A stretch of DNA of 64,000 nucleotides from Chrysemys picta bellii (lineage: Eukaryota > Chordata > Testudines > Emydidae), in NCBI RefSeq assembly GCF_011386835.1, contig NC_088791.1, positions 54,951,498 to 55,015,497 of the forward strand, written 5' to 3'. Numbering within the stretch: position 1 is the stretch's first letter; every line of letters starts with the position of its first letter. The position numbers and the translations under genes are program-made. Shown piece after piece: positions 26,580-36,919 of the stretch. The notes beneath the pieces were generated by a model, which had not been told where the DNA came from, did not search any database, and saw only the letters and a list, made by a program, of their open reading frames with translations.

Positions 26580-26640
26580 CCACTCTATGCATCTGATGAA
26601 GTGGGTTCTAGCCCACAAAAGTTTATGCCCAAATAAATTT
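26580..26640 (+). ncRNA. Degenerate hammerhead-ribozyme-like motif
   Basis: The core box ctgatga (26593-26599) is followed by a perfect stem, gtggg (26601-26605) with cccac (26612-26616), around the loop ttctag, and then aaaa (26617-26620) where a hammerhead requires gaaa. A short helix can form in gtttatgc next. Hammerhead motifs are known in Penelope-like elements. The G-to-A change in the invariant box predicts loss of cleavage. Confidence 0.55.
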
Positions 26641-26679
26641 GTTAGTCTCTAAGGTGTCACAAGGCACCTCGTTGTTTTT

Positions 26680-26742
26680 GTTGGAAGACAGGATGCTGGG
26701 CTAGATGACCATTGGTCTGACCCAGTCTGACCATTCTTATGT
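26680..26742 (+). mobile_element. CR1 LINE 3' end, part 2 (split)
   Basis: The sequence ttggaagacaggatgctggg, then ctagatgaccattggtctga and ccattcttatgtt is the terminal part of the CR1 type that also ends at 38971. It continues the fragment at 25571-25696; about 130 bp of CR1 between the two parts are missing, lost at or after the Penelope insertion. Confidence 0.75.
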
Positions 26743-27962
26743 TGTTAATAACATAAAAATTAAATCTACATCTCTTTAAAAAGCCATTTCCAAAATTCTC
26801 TTTATAAGAGCTGTCTTTCCCGATGCTTCAGGGTGTATTGGTTAATCATTGCTGCAAATGGTCCAGATGGTGGCAACAGAGTAGGTGGAAACAGACCTAG
26901 ATTGATTATGTAGGATATGAGAAAACATATTGGTATAAACTTTCCTAAAATATGTGAGCGATTTCACATTTATTAATTTGTTTAATTTCCATTGATGATA
27001 GCATTATGTGTTGTGCAGTAGTTGGAAACAGAATAGAATCTTGTTAATGCACATTTTTTGTAATTTGCACCCTTTGTCATTTTCATAAAAAACTTGAACT
27101 CTCCCTACTTTCTCAGCTAAGATTTAATATCAAAGATGCATAGTGAGGGCTCATAGTATTAAAATTGTATTATAGTTACAAAATACACCATGGTACGTTT
27201 ATTAACACATTAAGTAGTATTATCAGAAACAATTATTACTAAACTGCATTTGTCTAAATAAGCAAACAATATCCATTATGTGATGCATTATCCTTAATCT
27301 TTTTTGTTGTGAACACTTTCCAATTTATAAAATTCAGTAGTTCACAATGGCTTCTCCAGTCATCAGTGAAGTTTTACTAGACTTACTCTTTTTGACAAGA
27401 AAGCATACCTGTATTTCTAGTATGTGTTGCAGTTTCTGTGCATATAGGGAAGTACACTTGAGACAAACTATGGAATAAAGATAATATGAAGGAAATACCA
27501 ACTGTTACGTCGGAGGTGAGACTTCATGTTGTGTAGACTTTCACTGTTGTTCTCCTTCTCCATTTGAACAATACCTTCCTCCTCCTCCTCCATTTTCTTT
27601 GGTGGAATCAGTGCTGGTAAGATGCTTAGGCTTTCAGCCCTGGGGGCTGAAGGCTTCCATCTGCAGAAGACATAGTGGTAATGCTGCCTTTCCAAAAGTG
27701 CCCTTCCCTTGTTCCTTTATCTTCGAGAGATCTACTCTAGGTGTATTATTCTCTGTTGCTTGTGTAGTCACTGACACCTATGTAAAATGGATGGACAGTG
27801 TTACCAAATCAGAACAGTAGTTTTACACAAGTGACAATTATTACATGAACTGTAAATCAGGGAAGACTCCAGCCCTAAAGGTAAGAGGGTTTGGTTTTGA
27901 TTTTCAATTAGGGTTTACCCAGACGACCAAAAGAGATGCTTTCTAAGAAATAGAGTTAGCTA
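26743..27962. other. Unannotated DNA, no gene recognised
   Basis: AT-rich sequence without recognised domains. A CTCCTC run lies near 27577-27591. Confidence 0.5.
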
Positions 27963-28303
27963 CAGTAGAACGTCAGAGTTACAAACTGACCAATCTACCA
28001 CACACCTCACTTAGAACCGGAAGTACACAATCAGGCAGCAGCAGACACACACACACACACACACACAAAAAAAAAAAGGCAAATACAGTATGGTACTATG
28101 TTAAACGTAAACTACTAAAAAATAAAGGGAAAGCAGTTTTTTTTCTTCTACATAGTAAAATTTCAAAGCTGTATTAAGTCAATGTTCAGTTGTAAACTTT
28201 TGAAAGAACAACCATAACATTTTGTTCAGAAGTACAAACATTTCAGAGTTACAAACAATCTCCATTCCTGAGGGGTTGGTAACTCCTGAGGTTCTACTAC
28301 CGG
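27963..28303. mobile_element. Tigger/pogo-like DNA element
   Basis: The left end cagtagaacgtcagagtta has an inverted partner taactcctgaggttctacta at the right, and TA dinucleotides flank both (27961 and 28304). Internal acaaacatttcagagttaca words repeat the terminal motif. An AC run and an A run (28044-28077) have expanded inside. TA targets and CAGTAGAACCTC-type ends fit the Tc1/mariner superfamily, pogo branch. It has no coding frame. Confidence 0.7.
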
Positions 28304-29995
28304 TATATTATGTTTTAAAACATGCATTATACTAAGTATAGACCCAGTTTGCAATCATGTTAGCTTGTTGGGGTGTAACCTAGAAGGAGTCTCAGTTAAT
28401 TCAGTTTTTAAAAAGTAGCGTTTTTTTTTTTTGGTCATGTGGATAGATAGACCTGTGGACAGGGCCTGGTCTAAAAGTTCTCACTCTGGTAACATTTCCA
28501 CTGACTTCAATCTGAAGTTAATCCCAATTTGATGTGGGAGTGAATTGGATCACGTGGGCTTTTTACAAATCTTTGTTAGAATTTGTATGTAGTATTTCAA
28601 AGATGATTTCAATCCTATTTTTAACCTTTCTTCTTGCCAAATTTTATATAATACAATTACATTGGCTGTAAACAATCGGAACCACTCTCATCCAGCCCCA
28701 ATATTTTGGCCCTTTGTTCTCCATCTATATTAGAATAATGATGGAGTTAGAATAGGAAGCAATTAGGGTGCTTTCGTGTCCTCTTTCATAGACAGTGTAA
28801 GGGCTGGACAGAACCAGAACCCGGTACTGGGGAGAGTCCAGGGACTGGGCTGTGCCGCAGTTGCTTCCCACATGTAGGAGCAACTGGGTAGTTAGTGGGC
28901 TCCCCCATTGCACTGGCCTGTACAGGTAGTGGGCTGAGTGGATGCATGGGGAATATTCTACATAATTTTATTGGGTTTAGTAAATTACTCCTCACACATC
29001 CTTTGGGAGACATTGTGCCTCTGTGAGGAACAATGCCTCCCACTGCATCCTTTGAGGCGGTGCATTGCTCTTTAGTCTGGGCTGTGTACTGAGAGCACAT
29101 CGTCTAGTCCTTAGCTAAGGTTTCCCCATGTGATGATGATGTTGCTACATTACACCCATTTATGACTGATTCTGTCATATCTATTTATCTGCCTGCCTGC
29201 TGTGGTAAAACTTGTTTCCATGGAAGAAATGTTGTTGTAAATCTTGAAACTTCATATAAGTTAGTAACATTTTATGCTATAATTGTGTCTAGGATTGTAT
29301 ATTTTAAAACAATAACAATATTTACCAAAAAGGGGGGGAGGGACAAGCTTTACTTTGGTAAATGGAGCTTTTTTAAGCAATTGCTTCATAGCATGACTAA
29401 TTGCTTTTGCTGTTTTGAAATTGAAATAAATAATAAAGCAATTAAGTTACTGCCTTTCATAACTAGTTATATGTTTTCTATCTTGTTATAGAAAAGCAAT
29501 AAAACTAAAAGAGCAGAGGTGGAAGAAAGCTGGAACTAGTAGTATGAACCTTTTGAATTTTGGGGTCTAGTGTCTTCTAATGATGGATTGTGGACTCATC
29601 TGTGCTGAATCTGATTGGCTCACTGTCAGAAGGAATGCCAGCACAGTCTCATGCGAATAACTTCTGAGATTTCGGTACCATTGAAACTGAACCAGAGCTC
29701 TAGCCGCACAGTCATACTGTAACCTAAACATGCAAGTATTAACTGCTAAGCCCATCTCTAGTAACCAACAAAGTAAAACAGCTGGTTTTTTTTACACCCT
29801 GACCAGTTGTTGTAATGTACCATTTCCAATACATTCCAATCAATGTCTTTGGTTAGAATTAATCTTATTTCAAAGGTAATGTTCTTGGATATTTCCAAAA
29901 TCTTCATTACAGTTTTCAATGGAACATTTCTGATTAGAAGAATTGAGTGTTACAATTAGTCTTGTTTTTATAATAAAATATGATTTTTTTGCAAA
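28304..29995. other. Unannotated DNA, no gene recognised
   Basis: No supported gene. The stretch 28780-29100 is richer in GC and has a 104-codon minus frame without domains. It contains two related words about cctttgggaga / cctttgaggcgg, possibly from an unrecognised repeat. Confidence 0.4.
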
Positions 29996-30090
29996 AACAA
30001 TGACCAATGCCAGGTGCCCCAGAGGGAATGAACAGAACAGGGAATCATCAAGTGATCCATCCCCTGTCACCCATTCCCAGCTTCTGGAAA
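29996..30090 (-). mobile_element. CR1 LINE 3' fragment, reversed
   Basis: Read on the minus strand this gives gatggatcacttgatgattc and ccctgttctgttcattccct, then tctggggcacctggcattgg. This is the CR1 3' segment that the split copy at 25571/26680 lacks; in the 38840-38910 copy the same block is present. The ends are approximate. Confidence 0.65.
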
Positions 30091-31629
30091 TGTAATGAGA
30101 CCGTAACCCAGTAAGTCAAAGAACATTGTAATTCTCAATGAATATAGCTCTTAATCATAATTTCCCCCCTCTCAGAGCCCCAAGACTCTGACTTATCTCC
30201 TTTTTATTTCCCTATATCCTCAGACCTAATTTGAACTAACTTCCTTCTCATAGGACAGTTACCATAACTGTAAAGAGCCCATCAGTGCTGTGTCAGTTAG
30301 GAATTGCTCAGGCCAAATGCTAGGTGTTCTGTCCACATCAAATTGTCACTCATAGGCTCGGAGTAAGAGAGTTGACAAAAATGCTGAAATCTTACCTTTA
30401 CATGGTGATTCACTGTGCTATCATTAAGCCACCGAGCCTGTCCTGAATCATTCTTTCAATCTTATATCAATTTCTGCCACAACTTTTGGCCAGGCTGTCA
30501 CTAATTTTCTAAAGTGATTTCTCAAACTTCTTGGGGTCTTTGGCTAAGGTTTTTTTGTTGTGGGAGAGGAGAATTTCAGCTTTAGAACAAGACCGATTTT
30601 AGCATAATACCCTAGAAATGCCAGAAATACTTTATCCTGGAAATCACAAGGGAATCACATTGGAGACTACAGGAGAATGTGACATAGATTATTTAGTGAA
30701 ATGGCTAAAGGTGTTTTTGGTAAAATGCATTGTAGGATGTGTTCTCTGATCCTATTTGTCCTGTTAAAATTAATTTCTGTAGTGCTTCATGGTTATCTGT
30801 TTAATTATTCATTTTGCATGTCATACAGAGGGATACAGTGCTGCAAAATAAATCCAGTAAAATAAGTTTCTAAAGCTAAAAATGTAGACTGCAAAACTAT
30901 TGCAGGTAAACGGAGACTTGTTTTCTGATGTCATACGTGAGTTGTAAAGCAATTATGTAGAATAAAATGCCTTGCTTTAGATTCTTCAAAAGACTTTTAC
31001 CTTTGCAACATGTCTGCATCATACAACACAAGTGTACTTTACTTGCAAGATTCATATTTAATTCTGACAATAAAATCTACTGCAGGAGAAGAGAAAGGAA
31101 AAAGCACAAAGGAAGACAGAGCTTTTCTCAGTCTTACCCATTTCCTAAAGCCTTCAAATATATTTGCAATTATTGCAGAGGTCTTTGAAACTAAAAATTG
31201 CATTTGACATACAGACTTATGGTAGCTTCCTCTAAAGCAAAAGAAATAATATATTCTTAAATTTAAGGAATCATATCCTCTAGGTGAGATCTGCATGATG
31301 GACAGTTGGGGAGGGGGTTTCAAAGAAGAGATTGTTAGCAAGCAGGCCATTTTAAAGAACATTTTAATGTTTCAGGAGTGTGTGGTCCAATCTAAATAGG
31401 AAGGAAATACTGGGGAAATCTCAGGCTTATGTTGATGGTAAAGAGATATTTGGGGTGGGAAAGGAAAGACATTAGGTAGAGGGATAGGAAGCAGAGACAG
31501 AGAGAGAAGTGTAAGAGCTAGCTTGGTAAGTGTGAGAAATAGAGAAGAAACCAGTTTAAGACAAAGTGAGGGAAATGAAAACTACCAGAAAAAAGAGCAT
31601 TGTGTAGTGAGGGGAGCAAAGAATAGGAT
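30091..31629. other. Unannotated DNA, no gene recognised
   Basis: No coding or repeat signature that I can name. A purine-rich patch occupies about 31440-31620 (many gagag/aaag words). Confidence 0.5.
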
Positions 31630-32045
31630 CAGGTAAAAAATCGAAAACCAAAAAATGTGTCTGAAAACTTTTTTGACTGAAAACTGATGCCTCATGGGAA
31701 TTTTATTTTGCGTGCCTCATGCCCCATTCTGCTCTACGGGCCAAGCTCACTAGCTAGACTACATCTCCCATGATGCACTGTGTTCTCCCATCTTGCTGAG
31801 TCTCTGCAATGCACACTGGGAAAATTGGCTAGAGATACGAATGGGAACACGAAATACCCAAACTTCTACTCCCCTAAGGAATGAGACACTGTGGTGGCAT
31901 TTCCAAATAGAAATATTTTGGGTTTGGCCAGGTGTTCAGTTTATTGATATAAAATGGAAAATTTCTGCACTAAGCAGACACTTATGAAAAAAATTGCTTA
32001 GTCAAAAACTCAATTTTGCATCAAAAAACAGTTTTGATGGAGTTT
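31630..32045. repeat. Unnamed interspersed repeat with ZNF143-like site
   Basis: Both ends carry poly-purine/pyrimidine words (cgaaaaccaaaaaatgtgtc at the left, aaaacagttttgatggag at the right) of a type seen repeatedly in reptile DNA. Inside, at 31758-31776, lies actacatctcccatgatgc, close to the ZNF143/STAF motif actacaattcccagaatgc. Class and boundaries are uncertain. Confidence 0.35.
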
Positions 32046-32169
32046 TTTTTACCAGCTCATGGTCTAGCCTTATCTACTGTGTGACGTCAGGCAAGGCACA
32101 TCGCCTGTTTCTATGCTCACCTCCAGTCTATTTAGATTGTAAGTTCTCCGGGGAGGGGACTGTTTCTTA
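32046..32169 (+). repeat. MIR-like SINE, part 1 (split)
   Basis: The SINE body includes tgtgacgtcaggcaaggcac, then tttagattgtaagttctccg and gggactgtttctta. It stops exactly at the TTA duplication of the Harbinger MITE and resumes on the far side at 32637. Confidence 0.6.
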
Positions 32170-32636
32170 TGATATGTCTATACTGCACACTGCTTTCAGT
32201 GGCATTTGAGGAATATATACTACATGCCCCCCTAGCATGGATATAAATAGCAGTGTAGATGGTGAGGCACTGCATAGATGAGTAAAGACATGCCTGAACC
32301 CTTTAGATATGTACCCTACATGGCTCTCTACATGCCTAAGTAGTGCCTCCCTCATCTATACTGCTATTTTTAATAGTGTAGTGACTCGTTGTATCCCCGC
32401 TGCCAGAATCTTTCCCCGTCACAGGAAAAGGCTGAGGCAGCAGGAAAAAGCTGGCAGGGGGAGGCAGCGGGGAAAAGCTCCAGCAGTTCCCTGCTTATGA
32501 GCCTTTCTCTGCCAGAGCCTTTCACTAACATGTGTGGCTACACCTTGGAGTATGGACACAGCCTGCTTTTCACTGTGGCATATAGCTACACGTACCCTAC
32601 ATGCCGTCACACGTGGTCTGCCATGTAGATGTAGCC
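32170..32636. mobile_element. PIF/Harbinger-type MITE inside a SINE
   Basis: The left end tgatatgtctatactgcac and right end catgtagatgtagcc are inverted relatives of the Harbinger TIR, flanked by TTA (32167-32169 and 32637-32639). Removing the element plus one TTA rejoins the SINE. The inner part (32395-32520) is GC-richer, with repeated ggggaaaagct/ggaaaaagct words. No transposase. Confidence 0.75.
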
Positions 32637-32735
32637 TTAGTATGTTTATCAGCAGTGCTTAGCACAAGGGGGGCAGATCTCAGTTGGAGCCCCTACCACA
32701 ATATGAACAATTAATACTATGATAAACCCCTGAAT
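32637..32735 (+). repeat. MIR-like SINE, part 2 (split)
   Basis: The sequence cagcagtgcttagcacaagg then cagatctcagttggagcccc is the 3' part of the SINE begun at 32046, ending in an AT-rich aattaatactatga tail. Confidence 0.6.
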
Positions 32736-35224
32736 CCTTGACAGCAAGGTAGAAAATATGGCAAAGATTCCTGGAGAAGAAGAAAACCGTAAAAGGGCTG
32801 TCCATAAATTACGTAACAAAATAGGAGGTGAGTGGATCCTTAATTTTGCGTGTTTGTTTCAATGTTGCAACGTGTAATGGGGAAAGAGGAGGTTTTATCT
32901 TGAAAATCACCAAAAAAGTATGTTATGTCATTTATGGACAGCTCCAAATGGGATGCAGAAGTGATACTTTCTCCTGCCTTGCCTTTTACTATAATGTCAC
33001 CATTCTGAAATGAGTGAAGGTGGCTGACTGTGGAGAAAGGCTATGTGAGAGGAACCAAACCCCCAAACTGCTAAATTAATCCTACCTGTCATGGCTTAAA
33101 AAAACCCAAAGGCACTGTAGGCAGCCACTGGTTTGCATTCTATTATTTGTACTGTTATTGCATGAGGAAATGTGTTATGATACTCAATACTCTTTGTTCA
33201 TTTTCTTGAGCAAAATAAAGAAAGAGAAAGTGGAAAATTTTGTTGTACAGGAGACAGGTGGAATGTGCGATATGGCTCTTGTCATTTGTGTCACCATGTT
33301 GTGTTTTCCTCAGGGAGAACATGTAGAAAGTGCGGCTTCTGAAACTCATTTGAATAAGGTGCTGTGCAAATTCTAAGAGCTGAATATGGGACCAGTTTCT
33401 GTGTGTGTGTCTGTCTAAATAAATGTTTCCCAATGCTTATGTCTAATTGTGCACAAAATCTATGAACTTTGCCTGTGCATTCTTGCAAAAATGAAGTGTT
33501 TATCTTTGAGTCTGTGACAAAGCTCATTAACACACGAGGGAAAATGATACAGGATAAAGCACTGAAGTGAAAGTTAGGAGACCTGCATTCTGTTCTATTT
33601 CTAATTTCCATTAGGGTCCCTTCTGTCCAAGTGGTAAGACAAAGGGGTATCATGTACTCTGAACTTGATTGTCTTTTCAGTTACACCATTTTAACAATAC
33701 ATTCATTCCATTGACTTCAGTTAAGTTACTCGTGATTTATATCTGTGTAATAAGACCCTGGAGGTCTAAAATAAACAGTTAAACCGTAGTTGGGTGTCTA
33801 TAAAATGCCCTCCCTGTTCTTGAAAAGGGCCTGTATGTTTAAAAATAATAATAAAAAAACTAGTGTGAGTAACACTTTTTTGGGCAAATCCTGTAGATTT
33901 TTTTCCATTGTATTTTACTGTGTAGTTTTACCTTCATTAACAGAAATAATCTGTTGATTTGATATTTAATAGAAAATGTTTGATGGAGAATTTTGCATGG
34001 ACAGTATAAGAAAAAAGCATAAATGGCTGAGCCAGGGCCAAAGTAGGGAGGGAAAACCATAGTGGAACTCTACACATTCCCCACTTACTGTTCTCCTCTA
34101 TCTGATGGCCCCCCTCAGCCTCCTCCTGTCTACGTGGTTGTGGAGCTACTCTCCACCTTCCTTTGTGGCTCACATAGAGAGTGAGTGGGGCTATTGCTAG
34201 TCGTAATGGAATGAAATTAAGAAACAGAACAGTTAGTTTGGAAAAATTAGCAACAAACATGTGGAAGTAATGTGCCTCTACACTGACTCTTCCAGCCGGT
34301 TCCCTGACAAAGCAGTTCCACTGAAATTGTGCTTCCAGGGCTTTTCCCGGTACGTCTCCCTTGAAAGACTTTCACACAAAAGTTAATGCAATCACCAGCG
34401 GCATTTAAATGGGCTATTGCTAATTGCCAGTGGGAATTATGTGCAACCTAGCTTTGTCCCTAGCTGACTCCATGCATGTATCCCTGGACATGTGGAGGGT
34501 CTGCGATGTGGTAGAGGGAACAATGTGACAGGAGAAGCAGGTCCCAATCCTCAACGCTGCACGACATCACACCTAAAAATGCTCCTCCACATGCAGTTCC
34601 TATGAGAACAATTCCCTCTTCATACCTATCTAGTTAAAAATATTCCATTCACTTTTTCAGAGTCAGTTTAGAGCATAAGAGTGATAATAAATGAGAACCT
34701 TTAATGCTGCAAAATCTACATCACAACTTAGTGCTCCCTTAGAGTTTAAATAGAACCCTTGGCTTTTGGAATGCAAAGCAGTATTTCTGAGTTACTATTG
34801 TTTGTTTGCCTTTGCTCAGATTTATTTGTTGGTTTATTACTTTTTTCAAATGTTGTGCTTTAGATTTCCATACAAATTAGCTGTTATGAGTGTTGGCATG
34901 GGGAAAGCTACCTACAGCTCTAGAATACAAATAGGCATAGAAATAAAGATATGCAGTATAATGTGGAACAACAGTGCAGTTTGATAAATACTGCGGGCTA
35001 AATTCTAATTCCAAGTACACTCGAGTAAACCCACAGAAATGATCATTTACCCTGAGATAAGAATTTTGGCTTAAATCTCCAACAGGGGCTTAGGAAGGAT
35101 TCTATCTAGAAATGAATATTATAGGGCCAGATTGTCAAAATGGGAAGCCCAAGGTCTGCTCACAAAAAATGTGTGTGCAATTGTATGAGTACATTTCCAT
35201 GTGCATTTTTTGCAATGGTATGTC
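32736..35224. other. Unannotated DNA with SINE scraps
   Basis: No gene. At 33545-33620 agttaggagacctgcattct resembles the head of a tRNA-derived SINE, and at 33655-33765 the ccattgacttcagttaa word belongs to an old fold-back-type repeat. The stretch 34365-34460 is free of repeat words and has gcaatcaccagcggcattta and ctattgctaattgcc, an enhancer-like texture. The rest is unremarkable. Confidence 0.4.
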
Positions 35225-35310
35225 AAGTGTTCATTTAGCACAGTAGGGTCCTAGTCCACAACTAGGACTCCTAGGTGCTACAGTAATTCAAATAAAAATA
35301 ATAATAGCTA
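35225..35310 (+). repeat. SINE 3' tail
   Basis: The words tagcacagtagggtcctagt, ctaggactcctaggtgctac and an aaataaaaataataat tail form the 3' end of the same SINE class as the one split at 32046-32735. Confidence 0.5.
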
Positions 35311-35660
35311 GTCAGTTTTATGTACAAATATGTGACTTGCACATGCACTGTCTCATGGGGTCCTATTAATGAGACCCATTGTCAGTGATTAGTCAGTTTC
35401 TAAGTGAGGATGATGAGCTCCATCAGCACAATGGATGAGACCTAAGGTGATTCATTTTGTAAGATATATTAGGCTGAGCTATCAACCATATGTGCCTTAG
35501 TAGGACGTATTCCACATTAGACTTTCAAATCCCAAGAACAGAGGGATCTATCCATAAACAGCGCTGATGCTCTCCTGTTAGCTAGTGGAACCTCCCTCTT
35601 TTCTCTCCAGTACACCCAATATCTACATGGAAAGTGATTATAGGTTAAATCATGATACAA

Positions 35661-36078
35661 CTAGAGAACTTACTCCTGGAATTTGTACGTAAGTTTCTTG
35701 TGGCAACTAAAGGCCTTTAAGTTATAGGTGGAAGGTGGGTAGGGAAATGGTGGAAGAGCTAAGAGTATGTCTACACTATAAGCTAGAGGTGTGATTCCCA
35801 GCTTGTGTACACATACTCACACTAGCTCTCATCTGAACTAACACTCTAAAAATAGGAGTGAAACCATGGTTGCATGGGCAGTAACATTTTTAGCATGCTA
35901 CCTCAGATGAGAGCTAGCGAGAGTATGTGTACGTGAGCTGGGAATCATACCCCTTGCTCATAGTGTAGACACACTCTTAGTTCTTCCACCATTTCCCTAC
36001 TGACCTTTCAGCTATAAGTTAAAGACCTCTTGTTGCCACAAGGAACGTAAATAGGCATTCCAACAGTATGTTCTCTAG
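35661..36078. repeat. Large symmetric palindrome, 193-bp arms
   Basis: The arms 35661-35853 and 35886-36078 are imperfect inverted repeats of equal length around a 32-bp spacer (35854-35885). Outer ends read ctagagaac and gttctctag; inner ends read ctctaaaaat and atttttagca. Nested within are Harbinger-like ends, ctaagagtatgtctacact at 35759-35777 and agtgtagacacactcttag at 35962-35980. Complementarity extends about 98 bp beyond those ends on each side, more than a simple Harbinger miniature would give. Confidence 0.85.
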
Positions 36079-36919
36079 CCTTAGGTTGGTTTTGGAAGTT
36101 TAGCTTAGAATTTTCTGAATTTCTAGCATGTAGAGCTTTTTGAAAACTAGAACTTTTTTTAAAGTGTGGTTATTGCTGTTTCTCATCCTTAATTCTTTCT
36201 TATTATGTTTTTGTCTGAGAATACATGTTGCATAGCAATTTTGATAAAACAGTTACTGACACTATCACAGTTCTTTTGTCAAATACATGCCTCTTGAAAA
36301 TCTTTCTTCGTCAATCATTTTTGGTAAAGGCTTTTAAAGTATTTAGAATTATTTCACAATGTATAAATTTATCACATCAGAAAGGTAGCTTCTACAGGAC
36401 CTTGGTAGTTAACCTATGAAGTCCATTTGCTTTTGTGGGGTTTGGTGTTGTGTTGTGTCATTTTTTTGTGGGTGTTTTTTCCCCCCTATTTCATTTAACA
36501 ATTGTACACATTCTGTTGCTCTGAATTCACCAGACACCTGCAGTCCTGCATTTGTGAGAATAAACTGTGAGTGATAGAAATATTCCTACTGTTTTGTGGA
36601 ATATATACATAAATGTGGAAGAAGGCAATTTTTTTTTAAATTTTAACAGATATCAGTTTATTTTAGAGCAGTTTTGTACATTTTTATCAATGTAAATGTT
36701 CGCAGATTGTCAAATTATTGGGGGAGAGTGTCAGAAAGTAGGAGGGTCTAACAACTCTATTATTTAATGATAGTGGAGATTTGGTTTAAAGTTTTATAAC
36801 CATTAAAATACAAATCATTGGCATGGCAGGTCCCAATATAGAAAGTAAATATACTGACATCAAACTGTGGATATGAACTCAGAGGACATTGCAATTGAAA
36901 CAGTTTACAACAAAGCTAG
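36079..36919. other. AT-rich DNA, no gene recognised
   Basis: No coding or repeat boundary is recognised. The join to the CR1 copy that follows is gradual and could lie up to about 100 bp either side. Confidence 0.45.

Larger units (their letters stand above)
25697..26679 (+). mobile_element. Penelope-like retroelement, 5'-truncated
   Basis: Coding relics of the C-terminal half are followed by a 3' region of about 310 bp. The first frame (to 25957) carries QRIIKDLQTILKDDP and LTYRQLPNLKQIL, the linker blocks seen after the reverse transcriptase in Penelope-like elements. A shifted frame carries LFTCTSTNVKYAIMC, and 26072-26365 carries the GIY-YIG endonuclease domain. The reverse transcriptase is absent. 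The element sits inside a CR1 copy. The 3' region contains a hammerhead-like core. Confidence 0.8.
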
